DNA of 64,000 nucleotides, from assembly GCF_000739015.1 (NCBI RefSeq), contig NZ_JPUG01000078.1, positions 248,001 to 312,000 of the forward strand. Direction: 5' to 3'. Both the position numbers and the translations under genes were made by a program. Of this stretch, positions 26,240 through 35,648 are shown in pieces (position 1 is the stretch's first letter; the number at the start of each line of letters is the position of its first letter). The DNA is from Microvirga sp. BSC39. Its GTDB lineage: Bacteria; Pseudomonadota; Alphaproteobacteria; Rhizobiales; Beijerinckiaceae. The notes under the pieces are model-generated. The model ran no database searches and was not told the DNA's origin. It saw only the letters and a program-made list of their open reading frames with translations.

Positions 26240-27028
26240 ATGGTTACTTCCCGGCGTTACCTCATTGCCTCTTCCCTCGCGCGGCTCATTCGCAAGGAGA
26301 GAGGAGGCAATCGTGTCACGGAAGGCCACTTCCCCAATCAGGCCGACCGCAGTTCGTTCGTGGTCGTGGAGGGTGACAAGGGGAGCCTCGTCCTGGTTCA
26401 CGCGAGCGCCAGCGGGCCCATTGAGGAGCGCACCGAGGTTCCGCGGGCCCATGCCGAGGCGCTTCTCGACGTCACGCCAGGCAAGCTCGATTACCTGCTC
26501 ACGCATCTGACGGTCGGCACCCGCGACATCCAGATTCTCCGCTTCGTGACGCCGGGTCCCCTGGACCTGATCTCCGTGTTCTTCGAGAGCGAAGATGAGG
26601 CCCGGGATTTCCGTCCTCTGTCATGGTTCGGTGCGGACGTCACGACGGAAGTTCCTTATCAGAACCGCTCCATCGCCCTGGAAGGCGCCCCTCAGGCGCC
26701 GGACGTTCCCATGTCGAACGCCGCTCTCAACAGCCTGCTCGACGCTCTGGAAAACCGCTACGTGGCGCCCCGGGGCTATACGGCTCATGCGCCGGCGCGC
26801 AATCCCGTGGAGCAGGCAGGTGGGCAGCAGCGGAATGCCCCTCCGCCGCCACCGGCGGCCCAGGCCAATGAGAGGCCGGCGGCTCCGCAGCGCGGTGTGC
26901 TGTCCAGGCCCGCCGCTGATGCTGACATGCATGACGACGACAACAACGATGACAACGACCTGAACCTCAACATCGAGGACAATGTCATCCGCGAGCTGGC
27001 CCGATCGCTCCGGCCCCAGCGTCGCTGA
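26240..27028 (+). CDS. Hypothetical protein, possible degenerate CYTH domain plus acidic tail
   Basis: 262 residues. Residues 1-160 follow the CYTH/triphosphate-tunnel layout: RRYLIASSLARLI at the start where CYTH has ExERKFLV, a Glu/Arg-bearing middle (EERTEVPRAHAEALL), DLISVFFESEDEARDF where CYTH has the EIE strand, and WFGADVTTEVPYQNRSIAL matching the W-G-EVT-D-x-x-Y-x-N motif. The metal-binding ExExK is missing. The rest is ALNSLLDALENRY, a Pro/Gln-rich linker and an Asp/Asn-rich stretch (MHDDDNNDDNDLNLN). The family link is my reading of the pattern, not a search result. Confidence 0.7.
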   Translation: MVTSRRYLIASSLARLIRKERGGNRVTEGHFPNQADRSSFVVVEGDKGSLVLVHASASGPIEERTEVPRAHAEALLDVTPGKLDYLLTHLTVGTRDIQILRFVTPGPLDLISVFFESEDEARDFRPLSWFGADVTTEVPYQNRSIALEGAPQAPDVPMSNAALNSLLDALENRYVAPRGYTAHAPARNPVEQAGGQQRNAPPPPPAAQANERPAAPQRGVLSRPAADADMHDDDNNDDNDLNLNIEDNVIRELARSLRPQRR

Positions 27029-27049
27029 TCCGGGTCATTCGAATTCGAG

Positions 27050-27084
27050 AAAGCCCCGATGGAAGCATCGGGGCTTTTTATTTA
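27050..27084. terminator. Strong bidirectional terminator
   Basis: A 12-bp perfect stem (AAAGCCCCGATG / CATCGGGGCTTT) with a GAAG tetraloop, followed by TTATTTA on the plus strand and TCTCG on the minus strand. It sits between two convergent genes and should end both. Confidence 0.88.
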
Positions 27085-27927
27085 GCTCGGCAGCACGATG
27101 CAGCTGCCTCCCGCCGAGCGGATGTCGCGGCACAGCTGCTCCGCCGCCTGGCGCGTTTCGGCAGGCGCCCGCACGCGATAGAAAGTTCTGGTTCCGCGGT
27201 AGCGCAGGCGCGTGCCGATGATCATCGGTCGCGCGTCCTTGATCAGGGACGCATAAGTCCGACTCGCACGCCTGAAGCTTGCCAGCGCTTTATCCTTCGA
27301 GAAGTTGCCGGCAAGCTGAACGCCCCAGGGGGCGAACGGAGCCTCGATCGTGTCGCCACGGCCGGGCACACGCAGAGTGGCGACGATCTGCAGGCATGTC
27401 TGTGGCTCGGTGGCGGACGCCTCTTGGCCCGTATCCTTCTTCTCCCTTGCATCCGAAGCCCATTCCTCCGCCGAGCGGCCCGTCACGGCCACAACGTAAT
27501 TCTGGGTCTCCGCCGGTAATCCTCCTCGACCGGCCAGCCATGTGGCGACCCGAGCAGGGCCGCCGTTATAGGCAGCAGCCGCCAGGCCCAGATTGCCGAA
27601 TTGATCTGCAAGCTGAGCGATGAATTCTGCCGCCTTCGGAATGGCCTGCTCGGGATCGAAGGGGTCAGCCAGTCCGCGTTCCTTGGCCGTGCCTGGCATG
27701 AACTGCGCAATGCCCTGGGCTCCCGCCGGGCTGACCACATGCGGGCGGAACGAGCTTTCCTGCCAGATCAGCTTTGTGAGCAGGTCGCGCGGTATCTTCT
27801 GCGTTCGTGCAGCGCCCTCGATCAGCCGGCACAGGGCCTGCTCCACCGTTTCACCGGATGATGGGGAATTGGCGGAGACGGCGCCGCAGCAAAGAAGGAT
27901 TCCGCAAAGCGCCAGCTGCAAGCGCAT
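27082..27927 (-). CDS. Lytic transglycosylase (SLT domain) with SPOR-like C-terminus
   Basis: 281 residues. Signal peptide MRLQLALCGILLCCGAVSA. SLT domain at about 30-150: LIWQESSFRPHVVSPAGAQG holds the catalytic Glu (ES motif), then IAQFMPGTAKERGL and LAAAAYNGGPARVATWLAG, all hallmark soluble lytic transglycosylase motifs. The last 75 residues (WGVQLAGNFSKDKALASFRR...TRTFYRVRAP) look like a SPOR peptidoglycan-binding domain. It would cleave glycan strands in the periplasm at sites of wall remodelling. Shares a terminator with the convergent gene at 26240. Confidence 0.92.
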   Translation of the reverse strand: MRLQLALCGILLCCGAVSANSPSSGETVEQALCRLIEGAARTQKIPRDLLTKLIWQESSFRPHVVSPAGAQGIAQFMPGTAKERGLADPFDPEQAIPKAAEFIAQLADQFGNLGLAAAAYNGGPARVATWLAGRGGLPAETQNYVVAVTGRSAEEWASDAREKKDTGQEASATEPQTCLQIVATLRVPGRGDTIEAPFAPWGVQLAGNFSKDKALASFRRASRTYASLIKDARPMIIGTRLRYRGTRTFYRVRAPAETRQAAEQLCRDIRSAGGSCIVLPS

Positions 27928-27975
27928 GAATACCTCAATGGTGAACGGGGGCGTGTGACAACAGAGTGTGCCAGG

Positions 27976-28443
27976 CTACAGATAGGCGATCATGCGTCCT
28001 GCCAAGAGCGTGACGATCCATGCGAGGAGCGACACGAGAGCATAGGTGCGAGCTTCCGGAGGCAAGGCTCCGGCACGCAGGGCCGATCCGAAGCGGGCAT
28101 GAAAAAGAGCGACATTGACGAGGCCCAGCGCAATGAATGCGAGCTTCACGTAGAAGGCAGGGTTGGTCCCAAGCGCGCGGGCCTCCACGGCGAGGAGAAG
28201 CACGCCCGTTGGGATCTGCAGGAGCAGGCCGGCAGCCGCGATGGGAATGGCATGGCGCCCCACCTGCCAGGCATGTTTGCCATGTTCCGCCAGCACCTTG
28301 AGGTCGAAGACCGCGATGCCGCCGACCACGAAGGCAGCCCCGAGCACATGCAGCAGGTTCGCGGCCGTATAAAGCCATGCGGAATGGCGCCCTGCATGAC
28401 CGAGCCATGAGCCCTCCAAGGCGGCGAGCAGGTCGAGATACAT
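27976..28443 (-). CDS. Four-helix integral membrane protein
   Basis: 155 residues with four clear membrane helices (LYTAANLLHVLGAAFVVGGI, AIPIAAAGLLLQIPTGVLLL, FYVKLAFIALGLVNVALF, YALVSLLAWIVTLLAGRMIA). Conserved His in LLHVLG and in the second loop suggest relation to CopD/DUF6644-type membrane proteins that may bind haem or copper. It lies 6 bp after a DUF6152-like periplasmic protein; this pairing recurs in proteobacteria. Function unknown. Confidence 0.78.
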   Translation of the reverse strand: MYLDLLAALEGSWLGHAGRHSAWLYTAANLLHVLGAAFVVGGIAVFDLKVLAEHGKHAWQVGRHAIPIAAAGLLLQIPTGVLLLAVEARALGTNPAFYVKLAFIALGLVNVALFHARFGSALRAGALPPEARTYALVSLLAWIVTLLAGRMIAYL

Positions 28444-28449
28444 GAGGTG

Positions 28450-28803
28450 CTAGCGCAGTTCGTAGGTCTTGCCGCCCACCACGATGCGCTCGGCCCTCAT
28501 CTCGGTTTCCATGCGGGTAGAAGGGTAGCCCTCGAGCCGAACGGACGTTCCGGGCTTGAGCATGTCCGGGTTCAGGCCTCTCGCGCTCATTCGGAAAGGC
28601 GGCGCCAGCACCGCGTCCCAGTTCTTGTTCTCATGAGTGACAACCACCGTCACGTGGGGATTTTCCCAGTTGGCCTGCTGGATATTGCTCGTGACCGAAA
28701 CGAGCCGGCCCGCGTCGTAGCTCCCCCAGCCATGGTGTGCAGCAGCGAAGCCGCCGGTCAGAAGGGCCCCTGAGAAGAACAGACCGAACAGAGGATACTT
28801 CAT
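28450..28803 (-). CDS. DUF6152-like periplasmic protein
   Basis: 117 residues. Signal peptide KYPLFGLFFSGALLTGGFAAA, then AHHGWGSYDAGRLVSVTSNI and QQANWENPHVTVVV. The AHH(S/G)...(D/F) start and the WxNPH strand are typical of the DUF6152 family, a small beta-sandwich of unknown function; the paired His residues could bind metal. Coupled to the downstream membrane protein gene. The frame opens further upstream, but ATG 28803 gives the signal peptide directly. Confidence 0.8.
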   Translation of the reverse strand: MKYPLFGLFFSGALLTGGFAAAHHGWGSYDAGRLVSVTSNIQQANWENPHVTVVVTHENKNWDAVLAPPFRMSARGLNPDMLKPGTSVRLEGYPSTRMETEMRAERIVVGGKTYELR

Positions 28804-28929
28804 GATCGTAGGCTCCATAATCCCGCAAACAGCATACTTCCTCGCAGAGTTGGCTGGAGCACAAGCGCCGTCAAGGCGCCGACACGAAAAGCCCAAGCCT
28901 GATCATGGGATCGTGAAGGGATAGGGCAC

Positions 28930-28976
28930 GATTCGCTCCTCCGCCGAAGCCCGATTATGCTTCGGCCTCGCGAATC
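28930..28976. repeat. Compound inverted repeat upstream of the HlyU-like gene
   Basis: Two nested inverted repeats share one centre: outer arms GATTCGC (28930-28936) / GCGAATC (28970-28976), inner arms GCCGAAGC (28943-28950) / GCTTCGGC (28959-28966). The structure ends 20 bp before the gene at 28997, so it could be an mRNA leader structure, an operator or a cruciform. Confidence 0.55.
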
Positions 28977-28996
28977 ATCACAGCTTGAGTTCAGTC

Positions 28997-29296
28997 ATGC
29001 CCTCGATCCTCAAAGACCTCTGGAACCGTTTTGCAGGCGGAGGCAGCGCGGGCGGCCGCGAGGAACCTGCCGCCGAGGCGGTCGAGTACAAAGGCTTCCG
29101 CATCCGTCCTGCGCCCTACTCGGCCAAGGGCGGCTACCAGACGGCGGGGATCATCGAGAAGGATTCCGAGGCCGGAACAAGAGAGCACCGGTTCGTGCGC
29201 GCCGAGACGCACCCCAGCAAGGATGATGCGACCGCCTTTGCGATTACAAAGGGCAAGCAGATCATCGACGAGCAGGGCGACCGCATCTTCGGCTGA
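28997..29296 (+). CDS. HlyU family protein
   Basis: 99 residues. The core EYKGFRIRPAPYSAKGGYQTAG...HRFVRAETHPSKDDATAFAI...KGKQIIDEQGDRIF matches the small HlyU family, named for a Vibrio haemolysin activator. In alphaproteobacteria these are mostly uncharacterised, and whether they bind DNA is unclear. ATG 28997 is preferred; a TTG four codons earlier is possible. Stands alone behind a compound inverted repeat. Confidence 0.8.
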   Translation: MPSILKDLWNRFAGGGSAGGREEPAAEAVEYKGFRIRPAPYSAKGGYQTAGIIEKDSEAGTREHRFVRAETHPSKDDATAFAITKGKQIIDEQGDRIFG

Positions 29297-29410
29297 AGCA
29301 CATAAAGGTGCAAAGCCCCGAAATTTTCCGGCGTATCATCTGCATCCGTGGCGAAACCAATGCCGATTCCGGCTGTTGCCTTCGCGAACGTGCGGCAGCC
29401 TGCTGGACAG

Positions 29411-29433
29411 CCCAATCAGATAATCTGATCGGG
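29411..29433. promoter_or_regulatory. Palindromic element upstream of the catalase gene
   Basis: CCC-A-ATCAGAT-A-ATCTGAT-C-GGG: a 7-bp perfect palindrome around one base, extended by three G-C pairs after one mismatch. It lies 95 bp before the catalase start. It could be an operator or the terminator of the HlyU-like gene; there is no T-run. Confidence 0.4.
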
Positions 29434-29528
29434 CCTCATAGAAATATCGATTGGTGTTGATCACTGCGGGACATTTAAGGTGCCTCGGGGGCGCATCGCA
29501 ATCAACCGTTCACCCAAGGGAGAGAGCC

Positions 29529-31244
<1,716 letters not shown>

Positions 31245-31267
31245 GCAGCACTGCCGGACGACAGCTG

Positions 31268-31293
31268 AACGGGCCAGGGCTTCCTGGCCCGTT
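31268..31293 (+). terminator. Terminator after catalase
   Basis: Perfect 11-bp stem (AACGGGCCAGG / CCTGGCCCGTT) with a GCTT loop, 24 bp beyond the catalase stop and before the convergent YihY gene; followed by CCTCGTT. Confidence 0.8.
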
Positions 31294-31298
31294 CCTCG

Positions 31299-32162
31299 TT
31301 ATGGTTCCGTGGTTGGGCGCCCCCTTCGGCTCCCGCGGCTTTCCGCATAAGCCTTCGTGAACTCCGCGCCGAAGAGCAGGATCAGGGACGAATAATAGAT
31401 CCAGAGCAGGATCGTGATGATCGAGGCGGCGGCTCCGTAGCTCGAGGCGACGTTGCTCTTGCCAAGATAGTAGCCGATCAGGAACTTGCCCACCGTGAAC
31501 AGGAGTGCCGTGACCAATGCGCCCGTCCAGACGTCGCTCCATTGGATCTCAACGGCCGGCAGCAGCTTGAACATCATCGCGAACAGCAGCGTGGCGACCG
31601 CAAAGGCGACGAGGCTGTTGAGGAAGCGAAGGAGGATCGTTGCGCCCGAGAAGTTTGCTTCGAGATAGGACCCGAGCGCCGTCAGTCCGGTGTCGACGAC
31701 CAGGGAAACGAGAAGCAGAAAGCCGATCCCGAGCACCAGCGCGAGGCTGACGAGTCGTGTGCGGACGAAGCTCATGACGCCGTAGCTGGCAGGTGGCTTT
31801 GCCTTCCAGATGATGTTCAGATCGTCCTGGAGCTCGACCACGGCGCCCGTGACCAGCAGCAGAAATGTCACGATGCCCACAGCGGTGCCGATAATGCCCG
31901 AGCCTACATTGCCGGCGCTGGCAATCATGGTTTCCAGGAAGGAGGCTTCGTTATTGCCGATCATGCCGCCGAGTTCAGCCACGATGGCGCCCTGTGCCGC
32001 CTCGCGACCGAAGGCAAGCCCGGCGACCGCAATGGCAGCCAGCAGCATCGGGGCCAGCGAAAAAACGGTAAAGAAGGCAATGGACGCGCCAAGGCTCATG
32101 GCGCGGTCATTCCACCAGCCTGCGAATGCCACCTTCAGGAGCTGCCATGTTTCGGAAAGCAT
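31299..32162 (-). CDS. YihY/BrkB family inner-membrane protein
   Basis: 287 residues with six membrane helices. Family motifs: DRAMSLGASIAFFTVFSLAPMLL at the start, the central LNIIWKAKPP and the C-terminal YGAAASIITILLWIYYSSLILLFGAEFTKAYA. Once called RNase BN, the family is now seen as membrane proteins of unclear transport or envelope role. An EcfG-like promoter (32224-32249) lies 62 bp upstream. The window has a second YihY gene at 57438-58628. Confidence 0.9.
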   Translation of the reverse strand: MLSETWQLLKVAFAGWWNDRAMSLGASIAFFTVFSLAPMLLAAIAVAGLAFGREAAQGAIVAELGGMIGNNEASFLETMIASAGNVGSGIIGTAVGIVTFLLLVTGAVVELQDDLNIIWKAKPPASYGVMSFVRTRLVSLALVLGIGFLLLVSLVVDTGLTALGSYLEANFSGATILLRFLNSLVAFAVATLLFAMMFKLLPAVEIQWSDVWTGALVTALLFTVGKFLIGYYLGKSNVASSYGAAASIITILLWIYYSSLILLFGAEFTKAYAESRGSRRGRPTTEP

Positions 32163-32221
32163 GCAAGAACCGATCCTGCCGGACAGATCGGTCCGGCCAC
32201 GCAAGTGTATTGCCTTGGCGT

Positions 32222-34021
32222 TTAACTGGCCGGCACTTCTTCTTGTTCCTGCAAAGGTTCAGGTCCGCCTATGCGAGCTAGGTGATCGTGGAGGAGACGC
32301 CCGTACCGGTTGGCGGCCCGGCGCAGGCGGGTGACCTCTGGTCCATCCCCCAGTGCCCCGGCCGCCATGAGGTGGGCACCGAGCTGGAAGGCGAGATAGC
32401 AGGGAAGCATGAAGGCGAGCAGGCCCTGATCCAGCGGTTGCCCGCTCTCCTGCTGCACGATCTGGCACAGCCGTGCGGCCTCGTCCTGGGAAAAGTCCAG
32501 TTCGACGATTGCGCCTGCAACATCCCAGCTCACGTCCTGGTGGCCGACGAGATCGTGGGCCGCGCTGTGATCGAGCGCGTCCGTCTTGATCAGCCTGTCG
32601 CCTGAAACGAGCCATTCCCAGACATGGAGGCGATTGTCGGTGCAGATCCGGCGCAATTTGTGCTCGAGGATGCTCGGGTCTGCCAGGGACTGCTCCAGGT
32701 CTGCGGCCGCGGCTTCGCCGAGGGCTTGGCCGGTATTGTAGATTGCCATCTGGTGCAGTGCGTCGAGGGAGGCACCCTGATGCTGGGCTGACGGGAAATG
32801 CCGGGCGCGGAAGCCCAGATAGGCGCCGACCTGATCGACGAGGCTCTTGCGGCTGATGCGGGCCTGATCGAGGCCATCCAGCTCTTCGTGCCAGCGCTCC
32901 ACGAGAAAGCCATGGCGGCAGCCAGCCGGCTCCGGCGTGAAACCCGCCTCGTGAAGCTTCTGAGCGATGCGGAATTTCTGCGCGCCGATCTCACCCAAGC
33001 CTGCAAACTTGACCAGCCATGCCGTGCCGTTCGCCCGCGCGAGGAACTTGCGCCGTTCCTGCTGGATGTTGGCCGGGGGCCACGAGCCTTCGTCCGGGTA
33101 GCGACGGGATCGCCAAGCGCCGCCCGAGATCTCTTCCAGAGATTCATCCAACGGGCCGAGGAGGCTCTCCACCCAGCTCTCGATGCGGTGGGCAGGCGAT
33201 CCGCGCAGCAGGAGGTCGTCCATGGTGACGAGATGGCGCGGAGCGGAGCTCCATCGCTCGCGATGCTCGGCACTGGCCTGCGGACCGAGCCCGCCGCCGT
33301 GGCTTGGGAAGAAGTGGATCTGGTGCCTCGGGATGCCAGCTTCCTCCAGCCAGTCGGCTACCGCACCGAACGAACTTCCGGACAGTCCTGGACCCTCGTC
33401 GACGATGGCAAAGGCTTTCCGGCCATCGGATACAAGGTTTTTGGTGAGGTCTAGATCAACCTTCACTTCGCGTCCGAAGGGATGGCCAACCGGGCGCAGG
33501 GTGATGGGAGCAGGAGCGCCGAGTTCTGCCGCCACGAGGGCGCTCAGGCCCGTGCCGATGCTGCGGATGCCGATGACCTGGGTGTTGGAGCTTAAGCCTG
33601 AAGCTCTGGCGGCCTCCAGGTAGCTTTCAGGATAGAGGGCATAGAAGGCATAACCTTCCGCATGCTTGGTGCGAATGGTGCGCGACGGAGCGAACCCGTG
33701 GAGCTTCTCGGAAAAGGCAGGAGGCAGCGGTGAAAGCTGCCGGAAGCCGCTGTGCCAGGACTCACCGACGGCTCGAGCGAGGATGGAAAGGCATTCCATC
33801 CCTGCTGCATGGTCCTTGGTCCAGGCATCGAAGCCGCACTCGTGAAACTCCGCATCGATGATGCCCTGGACGAGTTCGCTTGCGCTGATGAAAGCGGTGA
33901 CGAGAACTCCATGCCGCTCGATGCCAGGCGGCATGGAAAAGGTCTCTGTCAGGAGGCTCGTGATGGCGGCCTGCTTGGCTCCAACCGTCTCGACCCGCTC
34001 GATATCCCCGTAGACCAGCAT
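32222..34021 (-). CDS. Phosphoribosyltransferase-like / APH-kinase-like fusion protein (unknown function)
   Basis: 599 residues. Residues 120-250 look like a type I phosphoribosyltransferase: VIGIRSIGTGLSALVAAELG (pyrophosphate loop region) and KAFAIVDEGPGLSGSSFGAV (PRPP loop region at 205-220). Residues 325-520 look like an aminoglycoside-phosphotransferase-type fold: NGTAWLVKFAGLGE with a Lys where ATP-binding Lys is expected, then TDNRLHVWEWLVSGDRLIKT and HDLVGHQDVSWDVAGAIVEL, a degenerate Brenner-type catalytic region. Not recognised as a named family; this is pattern reading. Lies between an alcohol dehydrogenase and a YihY gene on the same strand. Confidence 0.72.
   Translation of the reverse strand: MLVYGDIERVETVGAKQAAITSLLTETFSMPPGIERHGVLVTAFISASELVQGIIDAEFHECGFDAWTKDHAAGMECLSILARAVGESWHSGFRQLSPLPPAFSEKLHGFAPSRTIRTKHAEGYAFYALYPESYLEAARASGLSSNTQVIGIRSIGTGLSALVAAELGAPAPITLRPVGHPFGREVKVDLDLTKNLVSDGRKAFAIVDEGPGLSGSSFGAVADWLEEAGIPRHQIHFFPSHGGGLGPQASAEHRERWSSAPRHLVTMDDLLLRGSPAHRIESWVESLLGPLDESLEEISGGAWRSRRYPDEGSWPPANIQQERRKFLARANGTAWLVKFAGLGEIGAQKFRIAQKLHEAGFTPEPAGCRHGFLVERWHEELDGLDQARISRKSLVDQVGAYLGFRARHFPSAQHQGASLDALHQMAIYNTGQALGEAAAADLEQSLADPSILEHKLRRICTDNRLHVWEWLVSGDRLIKTDALDHSAAHDLVGHQDVSWDVAGAIVELDFSQDEAARLCQIVQQESGQPLDQGLLAFMLPCYLAFQLGAHLMAAGALGDGPEVTRLRRAANRYGRLLHDHLARIGGPEPLQEQEEVPAS
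32224..32249 (-). promoter_or_regulatory. EcfG-like promoter before the YihY gene
   Basis: On the minus strand GGAAC (32249-32245), 17-bp spacer, AGTT (32227-32224): the -35 matches exactly and three of four -10 bases match. It lies in the last codons of the fusion-protein gene and points at the YihY start at 32162. Confidence 0.5.
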
Positions 34022-34040
34022 CTGAGGCTGCTCGCCGGGT

Positions 34041-35105
34041 TTAGGCTGCGGCCTCCTGCTTCAGCGAGGCCATGTCGATCACGAAGCGGTACTTCACGTC
34101 GCTCTTGAGCATCCGCTCATAGGCCTCGTTGATCTTATGGATCGGGATGATCTCGATCTCGGCGGTGATCCCGTGCTCGGCGCAGAAGTCGAGCATTTCC
34201 TGCGTCTCCGCGATGCCGCCGATCAGCGAGCCGGCGAGCTGGCGCCGCTTCATGATCAGGTTGAACACCGTGGTGGCCGGATGCGGCTCGGCGGGCGCGC
34301 CCACGAGCACCATGGCACCATCACGGGCGAGCAGCACGAGGTAGCTGTCGAGGTCATGTGGGGCGGCGACGGTGTCGAGGATGAAGTCGAAGCTGTTGCG
34401 GTGCGCCTTCATGGCTTCCCGGTCCTTGGACACGACCACTTCGTGGGCGCCCAGCTTCAGGGCATCCTCGCGCTTGTTGGGAGAGGTGGTGAAGAGCACC
34501 ACATGGGCGCCCATGGCGCGGGCGAGCTTCACCGCCATGTGGCCGAGTCCGCCAAGGCCCACGACGCCCACCTTCTGTCCGGCCTGAACGCGCCAGCGGC
34601 GCAGGGGCGAGAATGTGGTGATTCCGGCGCACAGGAGGGGCGCCGCAGCGGCTGGATCGAGACTGTCCGGCACGCGCAGGACGAAGCTCTCATCGACCAC
34701 GACAGAGTCGGAATAGCCGCCATAGGTATTGGCGCCGGTCCCCTGTTCCGGACCGTTATAGGTGCCGGTGAATCCGACTTCGCAGTATTGCTCAAGACCC
34801 TCTCGGCAGGAGCGGCAGGTGCGGCAGGAATCGACCATGCAGCCGACCCCGACAATGTCGCCTGCCCTGAACTTCTGCACCCCTGAGCCGACCCGGGCGA
34901 CACGGCCCACGATCTCATGGCCCGGAACGCAAGGATAAAGCGTGCCGCCCCATTCTTCCCGAACCGTGTGCAGGTCGGAATGGCAGACGCCGCAATAGAG
35001 GATGTCGATCTGAACGTCGCGCTCGCCTGGCTCCCGGCGCTCGAAGCTGAAGGGGGAAAGCGGCGTGGATGCATCCTGGGCGGCGTAGCCGAAAGCTTTG
35101 ATCAC
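34041..35105 (-). CDS. Zinc-dependent NAD(P) alcohol dehydrogenase (YahK/CAD-like)
   Basis: 354 residues, near YahK length (349). Catalytic zinc: CGVCHSDLH and GHEIVGRV; structural zinc: four Cys in CRTCRSCREGLEQYC; cofactor site VGVVGLGGLGHMAVKLA. Reduces aldehydes or oxidises alcohols in the cytoplasm, broad range. I choose GTG 35105 (IKAFGYAAQD start, GGAG upstream) over an ATG 18 codons earlier, since homologues start at the KAFGYAA segment. Confidence 0.92.
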   Translation of the reverse strand: MIKAFGYAAQDASTPLSPFSFERREPGERDVQIDILYCGVCHSDLHTVREEWGGTLYPCVPGHEIVGRVARVGSGVQKFRAGDIVGVGCMVDSCRTCRSCREGLEQYCEVGFTGTYNGPEQGTGANTYGGYSDSVVVDESFVLRVPDSLDPAAAAPLLCAGITTFSPLRRWRVQAGQKVGVVGLGGLGHMAVKLARAMGAHVVLFTTSPNKREDALKLGAHEVVVSKDREAMKAHRNSFDFILDTVAAPHDLDSYLVLLARDGAMVLVGAPAEPHPATTVFNLIMKRRQLAGSLIGGIAETQEMLDFCAEHGITAEIEIIPIHKINEAYERMLKSDVKYRFVIDMASLKQEAAA

Positions 35106-35648
35106 AGGAAAGTTCTCCAGGTGGAGCGGACTGAAGGGGTAAGCCCGCTGGGTATTCAAGCGCTACAGACGATAGGTTTGATCGACCCGTCGTCAATGGA
35201 GGCGCGCGGAGTTTGTTCAATCTGAGGCCAAGCTTTTGCTGCATTGCAGCGGATGCGGGCTTTCCACATGGTCACGGGCAATTGAAGTGCCGATGACTGG
35301 CTTCCTCACCGGTTCTTCCCACATCTTGATAAGGGCTTGCGCCTGCTTGAGGAAAATTCGCTCCATGGCACTGCGGGCGGCAATGCGGCACATCGAAATA
35401 GGCTGCTGGTGAGAAACTTTAACTTGCCGTTGCGCCCGCAATCCGCGACGCTGTTCGTCAGGGCGGGCGAAATTCCAAGTCGCACAGACGGACCCGAGAT
35501 AAGCCCGATCTGTCGCGACCTGAACATCAGCCGCCACAACGAAAGGGTTATGCCGCACCATTTGGCCGCATCATAGTATCGCATGGTCTGGGCAACCTTA
35601 GCGGTGCACAATCGTTGTCTCTGAGAGGGATTGGATTTCGGTGGCGCC
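35106..35648. other. Large gap with no recognisable gene
   Basis: About 540 bp between the divergent alcohol dehydrogenase and prkA. Several short overlapping frames exist on both strands (up to about 114 codons), none with a ribosome site, known motif or coding-like pattern. The middle is less GC-rich than its neighbours. It may hold a promoter region plus remnants of a lost gene. Confidence 0.5.
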
